A stretch of 64,000 nt of DNA from assembly GCF_003591485.1 (NCBI RefSeq), contig NZ_QZCF01000006.1, forward strand, positions 248,001 to 312,000. The letters are read 5' to 3'. The position numbers were made by a program, and so were the translations under genes. Below, piece by piece: positions 1-7,628 of this stretch (position 1 is the stretch's first letter; each line of letters begins with the position of its first letter). The DNA comes from Paenibacillus sp. 1011MAR3C5 (GTDB taxonomy: Bacteria > Bacillota > Bacilli > Paenibacillales > Paenibacillaceae). The notes below the pieces were generated by a model, which was not told the DNA's origin, did not search any database, and saw nothing but the letters and a program-made list of their open reading frames with translations.

Positions 1-312
1 GTGCTCCGCATCCTTCTTCAGCGCTTTAATCACAAGTGCGGACAGCTCTTCGGGGAGAAACTCCTGATCGCCAAGCTTAAGCAGCTTCTTGGTGCCCATG
101 TACCGTTTGAAGAAGGAAGCGCTGAGCTCAGGATGAGAAACCTGCCGCTCCAGCGCGATTTGTCCCACGACAATTTCACCGTCGCTATCCACGCTGACAG
201 CCGATGGCGTCAGATGCCGTCCAAGCCCGTTCGGGATCATGATTGGCCCCTCTTCCGTCCAATAAGTAACCAAGCTATTTGTAGTTCCCAGATCAATGCC
301 TATAATCGTCAT
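1..312 (-). CDS. hscC: Hsp70-family chaperone HscC-like, N-terminal part (runs off the window)
   Basis: The first 104 codons of an Hsp70 ATPase are present; the rest lies beyond position 1. The sequence begins MTIIGIDLGTTNSLV, the phosphate-1 loop of the actin/Hsp70 ATPase fold, followed by a P-S-A-V-S strand and a basic segment with FKRYMGT. The combination of PNGLGRHLTPSAVSVD with FKRYMGT is typical of the short DnaK paralogue HscC rather than of DnaK itself. HscC-type proteins are ATP-driven cytoplasmic chaperones of poorly known clientele. The ATG is preceded by GGAGG with a four-base gap. A different Hsp70 paralogue is possible because only the nucleotide-binding lobe start is visible. 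Confidence 0.85.
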   Translation of the reverse strand, partial: MTIIGIDLGTTNSLVTYWTEEGPIMIPNGLGRHLTPSAVSVDSDGEIVVGQIALERQVSHPELSASFFKRYMGTKKLLKLGDQEFLPEELSALVIKALKKDAEH

Positions 313-503
313 AATTCCTCCGTCAATCATTCCGTTAATGGTGATATCATCAATATCTTACAAGATTGCTCTATCTCTTGCTATATCAAAGTATATCGGC
401 AGAAAGCCCGGCTCTTCATAACGCGCTCCCCAACCCTCAGACCGAGAATAAGGGCGGCATCAACTGTGCTGGGGAACCTATTCAAAAACAGTCCGAACGG
501 CAG

Positions 504-545
504 CAAAAAAAGCGGCAGGAACCGTCCGAAGACGGCCCCTGCCGC
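504..545 (-). terminator. Rho-independent terminator after the MFS gene
   Basis: An 8-bp stem (GCGGCAGG at 512-519 with CCTGCCGC at 538-545) is followed, read on the minus strand, by seven T residues (plus-strand A run 504-510). It lies 17 bases past the efflux gene stop. Confidence 0.85.
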
Positions 546-561
546 TGTTGGCATCACAGAT

Positions 562-1983
562 TCAATTGAGCTTTCGCGATAGACTGATGAGCAGCAGCAC
601 TACGCCGATGCATGCACCAGCCAGAGCAATGATGTGCAGACCTGCAGTTGTCACCGTGCTGCTGAACGCGATACCGAGCAGGCTGGTCGACAGAATGCCG
701 CCTACCGACCGGAATGTCTGGAAGAGACCGGACGCTGCTCCTGTCTCGCCAGGCTTGGTATGCTGATAGAGTGCGGTCTGAAGCCCCATATTGTTCATGC
801 CGTTCGTTATCCCTACGATAGAAGTAGCCAATAAGATGAAGAAGATCGGTGTATTCTCGCCCATAAACAACAGCAGAAGCGTACCTAACAACAAAGCACT
901 GCTCCCGGCGATAATAGCGGGACGATAACTCCAGCGCTGAATGATGCGAACGGCAATAGGTGTAGCCAGCATCCCGATCCCGGCGAATGGCAGCATCAGA
1001 AGTCCTGCCGTCTGCGGATCGTAGCCCTTCACCTGGCCCAGCCATAACGGCATACTGAAGAACAAGGAGTAGAACACAATATTCAGTCCGGCGAACTGCG
1101 CATATACCGATTGCAGCCGTACATTGCGGGCCAGCATGCGGAGATCGATAAACGGCTTATCGATCCTTAGCTCTCTCATCCCAAAGAGAACCGCGCAGAT
1201 CAGTACGATCGCAAGCAGCCACCACATAGCGCCTGAGCCCAACGAAGTTAGAAACAGCATAAAGCTGATCAGCATCCCCATGAATAAGAGAACGCCAGGC
1301 ACATCCAGCAGCTGCAACAAACCGACGCGGGCCTCCTTCTCCACTGACCGCTTGCGATCTGCGGGCATCCAGCGGTAAGCCAGCACCATCACGGCGAGCG
1401 CAAGCGGAATATTGATCCAGAAGATCGAGTGCCAGCCGCTGTGTTGCACAAGCAGGCCGCCTAGTGTCGGGCCGAATGCCGCCATGACATTAGCGGATAC
1501 CGAGATGATGCCCAGCGACGATGTCATGCCTTTTGGCTGTTCGCCACCTGCAGCTGGCTGTGCCACGGACCGGATAATCGCCATTCCGGCCGGAAAAGCT
1601 ACCGTGCTGCCAAGCGCCAGCATGATGCGGAATGCCAGCAGCCATCCGAAGGACGGCGCCCATACGGAGAGCAGGCTGCTTGCGACCACAATCGCGAGTC
1701 CCGTCATCATGACGCGGCGTGCGCCAAGCAGATCGGCCAGCTTGCCCATCAGCGGCTGTCCCGCGGCCGCGGCCAGGTAGAAGCCTGTAATGAGCCAGGT
1801 TGCCGTTGACACATCAATGCCGTAGCTAGCGCCAATGCCCAGCAGCGCCACGGCGATCATGGAGGAATTAAGCGGATTGAGAATGACGCTGAGCGCCACG
1901 ACCCATGTCATTTTACGAAGCTTATGTGTCGATGAATTGGTAGTCATAGTAGCCCTATGTTGTTCCGTTGCTTCCATCTTCAT
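562..1983 (-). CDS. MFS drug efflux transporter, DHA2 (EmrB/QacA) type
   Basis: The product is 473 residues, about the length of 14-helix DHA2 proton antiporters, and consists almost wholly of hydrophobic helices. Visible motifs are an N-terminal helix with NPLNSSMIAVAL and the motif-A-like loop GKLADLLGARR between the second and third helices. It should export hydrophobic toxic compounds across the cytoplasmic membrane using the proton gradient; the substrate cannot be read from the sequence. It diverges from a LysR regulator gene across 115 bases, a classic arrangement in which the regulator controls the pump. Two ATG codons lie close together at the start; the upstream one is used because AAAGGG precedes it. 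Confidence 0.88.
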   Translation of the reverse strand: MKMEATEQHRATMTTNSSTHKLRKMTWVVALSVILNPLNSSMIAVALLGIGASYGIDVSTATWLITGFYLAAAAGQPLMGKLADLLGARRVMMTGLAIVVASSLLSVWAPSFGWLLAFRIMLALGSTVAFPAGMAIIRSVAQPAAGGEQPKGMTSSLGIISVSANVMAAFGPTLGGLLVQHSGWHSIFWINIPLALAVMVLAYRWMPADRKRSVEKEARVGLLQLLDVPGVLLFMGMLISFMLFLTSLGSGAMWWLLAIVLICAVLFGMRELRIDKPFIDLRMLARNVRLQSVYAQFAGLNIVFYSLFFSMPLWLGQVKGYDPQTAGLLMLPFAGIGMLATPIAVRIIQRWSYRPAIIAGSSALLLGTLLLLFMGENTPIFFILLATSIVGITNGMNNMGLQTALYQHTKPGETGAASGLFQTFRSVGGILSTSLLGIAFSSTVTTAGLHIIALAGACIGVVLLLISLSRKLN

Positions 1984-2066
1984 TCATCCCTTTACCTAAA
2001 GTATGTCTTGCCCTTATTGTAAGAGGGAACACTCATAAAGAAAAATAGATGTTTTCGAATCAATTG

Positions 2067-2082
2067 ATAATACTTTTATTAT
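2067..2082. promoter_or_regulatory. Small AT palindrome in the LysR/MFS divergent promoter
   Basis: ATAATA and TATTAT are separated by CTTT, just upstream of the LysR ribosome binding site. It may be a LysR operator or only overlapping -10 elements; AT-rich palindromes are common by chance. Confidence 0.35.
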
Positions 2083-2098
2083 AAGGGAGGAGATTTGA

Positions 2099-2995
2099 AT
2101 GGACTTGCAGCATCTGAAATATTTTCAGACCGTCGCCCGCCTGGAGCATATGACCTATGCTGCCCAGCAGCTGCACATGGCCCAGCCTGCGCTTAGCGTC
2201 ATCATCTCCCGCATGGAGGAGCAGCTCGGCATGCCTTTATTCAATCGAGAAGGCAGACGCATTAAGCTGAATGCCTATGGCAAAATTTATTTGGAGAAGG
2301 TCAACATCGCGCTACATGCGCTGGAAGAAGGACAGCGCGAAATGGCCGACCTTGCCGGAATCGAGACATCGACAATTACGATCGCCGCTACGACGCTGAA
2401 CCGCTTCTCGAGTGTGCTCGGCCCGTATTTGGCCGCTCATCCGCAAGCCAACTTCCGCATTACACAGACGGCTGCGGAGGAGATGAAGGTCCAGCTGCTG
2501 CACAGCGGCGAGATCGACTTCGTATTTGCCGCGCCTCCGGTTACGTCGGACGGAATTGCGGGCGTGAACCTGCTGACGGAGGAAATTATGCTGGTCGTCC
2601 CTCCGACCCATCGTTTCGCCAGCCGGGGCAGCATCCGCCTTAGCGAAGCGGCCGACGAGCCGTTCATTAGCCTTAGACCCGGATACAGCTTTCGTGATCT
2701 GACGTTCTCGTATTGCGCGCAAGCCGGATTCGTCCCGCGCGTCGTCTGCGAAGGCGACGAGCCCGCTTCCATTGGAAGCCTGGTCCGCGCCGGGCTGGGC
2801 GTCGGGTTCCTGCCCGCTGCAGCGCACAAGAACAACAGCCCGCTGACCTTCCTGAAGATTGAGGAACCGGTATGCAGACGAACGATGCAGCTTGCTTGGC
2901 TGGAAGGTCGTTATTTATCGGAGGCCGCCCGGTCATTCCGAGATTATGTTATCAGCTGCTTCTCATCGGACAACAGCAAATTGGAGGTAGACTAA
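2099..2995 (+). CDS. LysR-family transcriptional regulator
   Basis: This 298-residue protein has the normal LysR length. Residues 1-60 form the winged helix-turn-helix (MDLQHLKYFQTVARLEHMTYAAQQLHMAQPALS), followed by a linker helix and a two-lobed periplasmic-binding-protein-like effector domain from about residue 90. The ATG follows AGGGAGGAG at a good distance. Because it diverges from the DHA2 efflux pump, the likely role is ligand-dependent control of that pump and of itself. The effector is unknown. Confidence 0.92.
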   Translation: MDLQHLKYFQTVARLEHMTYAAQQLHMAQPALSVIISRMEEQLGMPLFNREGRRIKLNAYGKIYLEKVNIALHALEEGQREMADLAGIETSTITIAATTLNRFSSVLGPYLAAHPQANFRITQTAAEEMKVQLLHSGEIDFVFAAPPVTSDGIAGVNLLTEEIMLVVPPTHRFASRGSIRLSEAADEPFISLRPGYSFRDLTFSYCAQAGFVPRVVCEGDEPASIGSLVRAGLGVGFLPAAAHKNNSPLTFLKIEEPVCRRTMQLAWLEGRYLSEAARSFRDYVISCFSSDNSKLEVD

Positions 2996-3054
2996 CCCCA
3001 TTCCATCAGGCGTATAATGGAGTATGAATATGACAGGAAAGCAGGTGCAAGCAC

Positions 3055-4749
3055 ATGAAATTCAGTACATATGCCTACGAACGGCCAGACGTGAAGACAT
3101 TCGAACTGCAATTCAAGGAATTGCTGAACGCATTCACGAGCGCAGCCACGTATGAACAACAGGATGAAGCCATGACTGCGATCAATAAGCTGCGCAGTGA
3201 GTTCGATACGATGCAGACGATCGCCAGCATCCGCCATTCGATCGATACGAACGACGAGTTTTATAAGACGGAGCAAGACTTTTTCGATGAAAATGGTCCT
3301 GTCGTCCAGGAATACATTACCGATTACTATCGCGCGCTGGTGGAATCCTCGTTCCGCGGGCAGCTTGAGGCGAAATGGGGACGGCAGCTCTTCCAGCTGG
3401 CCGAGCTGTCGCTGAAGACGTTCAGCCCCGAGGTCATCGAAGACCTTCAGCTTGAGAATAAGCTGACGACGGAATACAGCAAGCTGCTTGCCTCCGCCAA
3501 GATCCCGTTCGAGGGCGAGGAGCGGACACTGGCTCAGCTCACTCCCTTCCAGCAATCACCGGATCGCAGCATGCGCAAGCGCGCTGCTGAAGCGTCCTTC
3601 GGCTTCATGGCTGAGCATGAGGCTGATTTCGACCGAATCTATGACGAGCTGGTCAAGACGCGGACGAAGATCGCGCATAAGCTCGGGTTCGGCAACTATG
3701 TCGAGCTAGGGTATGCGCGAATGAGCCGGACGGATTACAATGCCGAGATGGTCGCACGCTTCCGCGAGCAGGTGCTGGAGCATATCGTTCCGGTCGCCTC
3801 GAAGCTGAAGGAGCGCCAACAAAACCGTATCGGCGTCGATGAATTGCTCTACTATGACGAGAACCTGGCATTTCTGTCCGGCAATGCTGCGCCGAAAGGC
3901 GATCCAGACTGGATCGTAGAGAACGGCGCCAAGATGTATGCCGAGCTGTCGCCCGAGACCGATGAGTTCTACCGCTTTATGCAGGATAATGAATTGATGG
4001 ATCTCGTCAGCAAGAAGGGCAAGCGCGGCGGCGGCTATTGCACCTATATCAGCGAGCATCGGGCGCCTTATATCTTCTCCAACTTCAACGGAACATCCGG
4101 CGATATCGACGTCCTGACGCATGAGGCGGGGCATGCCTTCCAGGTGTACCAAAGCCGAAGCTATGCGGTGCCGGAGTACAGCTTCCCGACCTACGAGGCT
4201 TGTGAGATCCATTCCATGAGCATGGAGTTCTTCACCTGGCCGTGGATGGACCTCTTCTTCAAGGAAGATGCGGACAAATACCGCTTCGACCATCTGGCAA
4301 GCGCATTGATCTTTATCCCGTATGGTGTAACGGTCGATGAATTCCAGCATTTCGTCTACGAGCATCCGGAAGCGACCCCTGCGGAGCGGAAGGCGGCATG
4401 GCGGAGAATCGAGCAGAAATATTTGCCGCATCGCCAATATGGAGATAATGCCTACCTGGAGCAAGGCGGATTCTGGCATAGACAAAGCCATATCTTCAAT
4501 TCGCCGTTCTATTACATCGACTACACGCTCGCGCAGATTTGCGCGTTTCAATTCTGGAAGAAGATGCACGAGGACCGTTCAGCCGCGTGGACGGATTATC
4601 TGAACCTGTGCAAGCTCGGGGGCAGCTTGTCCTTTACTGAGCTTGTTGCCAAAGCAGGCCTGGTCTCTCCATTCGAGGACGGCTGCGTCACCTCGGTCAT
4701 TGGAACGATCGACAACTGGCTGAATGAGGTAGACGACCAATCATTATAA
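3055..4749 (+). CDS. M3-family oligoendopeptidase (PepF-like zinc peptidase)
   Basis: The 564-residue protein contains the zinc motif HEAGH at residues 356-360 in the context DVLTHEAGHAFQ, with a further glutamate in YEACEIHSMSMEF about 25 residues later that is the usual third zinc ligand in M3 peptidases. Upstream GGYCTYI and NFNGTSGDIDVL match the M3 substrate cleft. It is cytoplasmic (no signal peptide) and should cleave short peptides of about 6-15 residues during peptide turnover. It is a single-gene unit: it starts 59 bases after the LysR gene and ends at a bidirectional terminator. The ATG is preceded by AGGAAAGCAGG. Confidence 0.93.
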   Translation: MKFSTYAYERPDVKTFELQFKELLNAFTSAATYEQQDEAMTAINKLRSEFDTMQTIASIRHSIDTNDEFYKTEQDFFDENGPVVQEYITDYYRALVESSFRGQLEAKWGRQLFQLAELSLKTFSPEVIEDLQLENKLTTEYSKLLASAKIPFEGEERTLAQLTPFQQSPDRSMRKRAAEASFGFMAEHEADFDRIYDELVKTRTKIAHKLGFGNYVELGYARMSRTDYNAEMVARFREQVLEHIVPVASKLKERQQNRIGVDELLYYDENLAFLSGNAAPKGDPDWIVENGAKMYAELSPETDEFYRFMQDNELMDLVSKKGKRGGGYCTYISEHRAPYIFSNFNGTSGDIDVLTHEAGHAFQVYQSRSYAVPEYSFPTYEACEIHSMSMEFFTWPWMDLFFKEDADKYRFDHLASALIFIPYGVTVDEFQHFVYEHPEATPAERKAAWRRIEQKYLPHRQYGDNAYLEQGGFWHRQSHIFNSPFYYIDYTLAQICAFQFWKKMHEDRSAAWTDYLNLCKLGGSLSFTELVAKAGLVSPFEDGCVTSVIGTIDNWLNEVDDQSL

Positions 4750-4765
4750 CTACGCAGCGGGCATA

Positions 4766-4802
4766 AAAACGGCTGCCGGTGTACAACCGGCAACCGTTTT
4801 TT
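4766..4802. terminator. Bidirectional terminator between convergent genes
   Basis: AAAACGG-TGCCGGT pairs with ACCGGCA-CCGTTTT around a short loop, with A and T runs on both flanks. It can serve both the peptidase gene and the converging dioxygenase gene. Confidence 0.9.
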
Positions 4803-4839
4803 GCTTATCATGGATATGCGCCCCGTAAAGTTTCTTCTT

Positions 4840-5613
4840 TTAATTAAACTGCCAGCAGCTCAAGCTTAAATTGCCGTACTGATAGCTGCGGTGAAGCAGC
4901 TTCGCCTGACGGTTCCCATCACCTGTGCCCATGGCAAGCAGCAATGGGATGAAATGCTCGCTTGTCGGAACTGCATCGCGCGCATGAGGGGCCAGCTCCA
5001 TGTAACGGAACAGGGCCTCCACATCCCAATCCTCCAGCTTGCTCTGCAACCAATGATCGAAGGATTCCGCCCAGTCGTCAATGCCGTCGCCCGACCGCCA
5101 GTTCAACCGGCGCAAATTATGAACCGTTCCTCCGCTGCCGATAATCAGAACATCCTGTTCCCTTAGCTCGCCAAGCGCCTTGCCAATCTCATACTGCTGC
5201 TCCGGCGTCAAATCCCGGTTCACAGACAGTGCGATAACCGGAATATCCGCATCCGGATACAGCAGCTTCAGCACGGCCCATGCCCCATGGTCAAGGCCAC
5301 GCTCTTCATCTAATATGCTTTCGATGCCCTGGCGGGAGAATAACGATTGGATACGCTCGCTTAGCGCGCGATCGCTTCGGGCCGGATAAGTCATTCGGTA
5401 CAGCTCATCCTGGAATCCGCCAAAATCGTAAATCGTGCTGTATGGCTCTGCCGCGCCAATGGTCTGGACAGGCTCCTCCCAATGCGCGGAAAATAATATA
5501 ATCGCCTTCGGCTTAGGCGTATTCGCGCCAAATTGCTTCAACAAATCTGTGTAGGCATGTTCCTCCAGCACAAGGGAGGGCGCTCCATGCGCGAAAAAAT
5601 AAGAAGGCATCAT
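4840..5613 (-). CDS. LigB/YgiD-family class III extradiol ring-cleavage dioxygenase
   Basis: The 257-residue protein belongs to the DODA/YgiD family, which opens catechol rings (for example 4,5-DOPA) using one metal ion. Conserved histidines are visible in FAHGAPSL near the N-terminus, LFSAHWEEP, LDHGAW, TVHNLR and SEHFIPLL, matching the family's metal and catalytic positions. Its ATG lies in the sequence TAATGATG overlapping the stop of the upstream esterase gene, so the two are translationally coupled. Together they suggest hydrolysis and ring opening of an aromatic compound, under the divergent cupin-XRE regulator. The substrate is not known. Confidence 0.88.
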   Translation of the reverse strand: MMPSYFFAHGAPSLVLEEHAYTDLLKQFGANTPKPKAIILFSAHWEEPVQTIGAAEPYSTIYDFGGFQDELYRMTYPARSDRALSERIQSLFSRQGIESILDEERGLDHGAWAVLKLLYPDADIPVIALSVNRDLTPEQQYEIGKALGELREQDVLIIGSGGTVHNLRRLNWRSGDGIDDWAESFDHWLQSKLEDWDVEALFRYMELAPHARDAVPTSEHFIPLLLAMGTGDGNRQAKLLHRSYQYGNLSLSCWQFN

Positions 5614-6281
5614 TATCCCATCGCTCCTTTATCATTTTTTAATGCCGCATCCTGCTGCAGCCAGCTCACATAATCAGTCATGTTCTCCTCTGTCACCCCA
5701 TGATCGGCCAGGTAGGTTTTAAAAGTCAGCTTGGAGGTTACGCTACCCATATATTCGGCTGTCTCATGGCCGATTCGAATCGGGAATACGGAATCGTACA
5801 CGCCATGAGAGACAAATACCAAGACGTTCCACATCGATTGGACGGCATATTCGGTCTTCACGAATTGCGGAATATATCCGTTCAGCGCCACAATGCCCCT
5901 CAGAGCGTTCCCCAGCGTATGCGCAAGCGTCAAGGAAAGAATAGCCCCCTGGCTGAATCCGAGCAAATAGCGGCTCTCCGTATCCACCGGATATTTCTCT
6001 GATGCATATGCTATAAAGGCTTCGAGCTGCTGCACAGCCCGGTCGAACGACTCGCGCAAAGGATTGCCCAGGCTTTTTAGCTCATAATACTGATAGCCTG
6101 CCCCCAGCAGCAGATCGCCGCGAATATGAATCGTAATAAAGCGGTCTTCAAGCGGCTTCGTCAGACCCGCCATATTGCCCTCATTGGATCCTTTCCCATG
6201 GAGCGTGAATAGGGTGGGGTATTTCATGCCTGTCTCCATGCCCTCTGGCAAGTGTATTTGGTAAGCGTACGCCGGTATCAT
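5613..6281 (-). CDS. Alpha/beta-hydrolase esterase (phospholipase/carboxylesterase type)
   Basis: The 222-residue protein has the nucleophile elbow GFSQGAIL, an acid-loop aspartate in SHGVYDSVFPI and a late histidine in ADHGVTEENM, giving a complete Ser-Asp-His triad. There is no signal peptide, so it acts in the cytosol. It belongs to the small esterase class that includes the predicted esterases next to ring-cleavage dioxygenases in other bacteria (MhqD-like in Bacillus subtilis). It is the first gene of a two-gene unit and overlaps the dioxygenase start. Detoxification of quinones or catechols is a reasonable inference, not proven. Confidence 0.85.
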   Translation of the reverse strand: MIPAYAYQIHLPEGMETGMKYPTLFTLHGKGSNEGNMAGLTKPLEDRFITIHIRGDLLLGAGYQYYELKSLGNPLRESFDRAVQQLEAFIAYASEKYPVDTESRYLLGFSQGAILSLTLAHTLGNALRGIVALNGYIPQFVKTEYAVQSMWNVLVFVSHGVYDSVFPIRIGHETAEYMGSVTSKLTFKTYLADHGVTEENMTDYVSWLQQDAALKNDKGAMG

Positions 6282-6378
6282 ATATAACTCACCTCTCGGC
6301 TTAGAATATTAGTAATAAAGAAATTAATTTTATATAAGTAATTTATACGAATGAACACTGGCAAGTCAATGGAAAAAT

Positions 6379-6397
6379 TGATAATATAAATATATCA
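6379..6397. promoter_or_regulatory. Candidate operator between esterase operon and XRE-cupin gene
   Basis: TGATA and TATCA are separated by nine AT-rich bases in the 144-base divergent promoter region. It is a plausible site for the neighbouring helix-turn-helix regulator, but the region is AT-rich overall. Confidence 0.35.
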
Positions 6398-6425
6398 TTC
6401 ATATTGCAAATATTTTTGAGGATGC

Positions 6426-6986
6426 GTGAACCCTATGGATATCGGCTCCAACATTCGGGCCATAAGAAAGCGAAAAGCGATCACGATCGCCCAAATATGT
6501 GAAGAAACCGGCCTGTCACAAGGCTTCTTAAGCCAGGTTGAGACAAACAAGACCTCCCCCTCCATTGCTACGCTGGAGAATATTGCGAACGCCTTGAAGG
6601 TGCCGCTTGCTTATTTGCTTTTGAAAAAAGAAGACCGCATGCACATCGTGCGCAAGTCGGAGCGTAAGGTGACGACTAGCGGCAGCGAGCAGCTGAAGGT
6701 GGAGCATCTCAGCTCCTCCAAAAATGTAAAAATGATGCTTGTCGAGTTCCCGTCCGGCGCATCTACGGGCGATACTCCCCATGCCCATGAAGGAGAAGAG
6801 GTTCATGTGGTGATCAAAGGCCGAGTCTATGCCGAGCAAGGCGAGGATTCGGCCGAATTCGAGGAAGGCGACTCCTTCTCCTGGAATGCCTGCACGCCTC
6901 ATCTCGTCCGCAATATCGGCGATGAGCAGGCGATCGTTCTGATCTCCGTCTATACCGAGACCGAACAGCAGCAGCCTTATGCCTAA
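6426..6986 (+). CDS. XRE-family regulator with C-terminal cupin domain
   Basis: The 186-residue protein has an N-terminal helix-turn-helix (about residues 8-62: IRAIRKRKAITIAQICEETGLSQGFLSQVE) and a C-terminal cupin barrel (about 110-180) with the metal-site pattern HAHEGEEVHVV. This two-domain layout is typical of one-component sensors of small metabolites such as amines, amino acids or phosphonates. The GTG is chosen because GAGGA ends three bases before it; an ATG three codons later is possible. It diverges from the esterase/dioxygenase pair, which is its likely target. Confidence 0.9.
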   Translation: MNPMDIGSNIRAIRKRKAITIAQICEETGLSQGFLSQVETNKTSPSIATLENIANALKVPLAYLLLKKEDRMHIVRKSERKVTTSGSEQLKVEHLSSSKNVKMMLVEFPSGASTGDTPHAHEGEEVHVVIKGRVYAEQGEDSAEFEEGDSFSWNACTPHLVRNIGDEQAIVLISVYTETEQQQPYA

Positions 6987-7004
6987 TTGGATTGATCTCT
7001 ATAA

Positions 7005-7038
7005 AAGAAGCACCCGATTCAATGATCGGGTGCTTCTT
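7005..7038 (+). terminator. Hairpin terminator after the XRE-cupin gene
   Basis: A perfect 14-bp stem (7005-7018 with 7025-7038) encloses a six-base loop. The downstream U tract is weak (CTTCTTCG), so termination strength is uncertain. Confidence 0.7.
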
Positions 7039-7145
7039 CGCGCTGGTGTCTTAATAGACAACACAGCCACAGTTATTTGAACCCCAACGCTAGATGGTGT
7101 CTAACAATTGGGGAGCCGTTCAAGTTATTCCCTGGCGGTTCTATA

Positions 7146-7421
7146 TTATTGCTTGGACAGTCGGTCCTGCGCCATGCGTACGAGCTCTCGCACCATCGAG
7201 CCGCCGATCTTGCCGCCGATATGTCCGGCAGATTCCGTCGACAGATCGCCGTTGTCGCCTTGTCTGAGCGGAATGCCCAGTTCCTTGGCCACCTCATACT
7301 TTACATCGTCAGGCCGCTCGGGATTCACATCGTACCCTTCTTGCTTCATCACATTGGCTTTGAATGCCTGCATGCCGCGCGCTGCCTCCGGCACAATATA
7401 CTTTCTTCTTCTCCGGGCCAT
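7146..7421 (-). CDS. Alpha/beta-type small acid-soluble spore protein
   Basis: The 91-residue basic protein starts MARRRRKYIVPEAARGMQAF and ends with GHIGGKIGGSMVRELVRMAQ. It keeps the family segments YEVAKELGIPL (around the usual germination-protease site) and the C-terminal GG-MVR-LV-MAQ helix. Such proteins coat spore DNA, switch it toward A-form and protect it from UV and heat, then are degraded at germination. The Arg-rich N-terminus and the length are typical of the longer Paenibacillus variants. The gene stands alone and is expected to be made in the forespore. Confidence 0.92.
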   Translation of the reverse strand: MARRRRKYIVPEAARGMQAFKANVMKQEGYDVNPERPDDVKYEVAKELGIPLRQGDNGDLSTESAGHIGGKIGGSMVRELVRMAQDRLSKQ

Positions 7422-7448
7422 GCTGATCGCTCCTTCTGCTTTTAACCA

Positions 7449-7475
7449 TAGGATGCCCGTATAAGCCCGGCTTAC
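7449..7475 (-). promoter_or_regulatory. Possible forespore (sigma-G/F-like) promoter of the spore protein gene
   Basis: Read on the minus strand, CATCCTA (7449-7455) resembles a forespore -10 element and GTAAG (7471-7475) lies 15 bases upstream. The -35 match is poor. Confidence 0.3.
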
Positions 7476-7575
7476 GCCATGTGATTATTGGCAACAAAAA
7501 GAAGCATACGATCTCGAAAATTGGGCATTTCCGTAATAGAAGAATCTATAGTCTAACCTAATTGATGTCCACAAC

Positions 7576-7617
7576 AAAAAAGAAGCAGCCCTTGCCCGAT
7601 AAGGGGCTAGAACTGCT
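7576..7617 (-). terminator. Terminator after the SLH protein gene
   Basis: On the minus strand AGCAG...AGCCCCTT pairs with AAGGG-CTGCT, with bulges, and is followed by TCTTTTTT. It begins about 12 bases after the stop codon. Confidence 0.75.
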
Positions 7618-7628
7618 GTACATTAATG

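Noticed and set aside
7083..7113. Inverted repeat CCCCAA...TTGGGG suggestive of an insertion sequence end
   Set aside because: Arms are six bases only, no transposase remains nearby, and it may be just a weak terminator for the spore protein gene.
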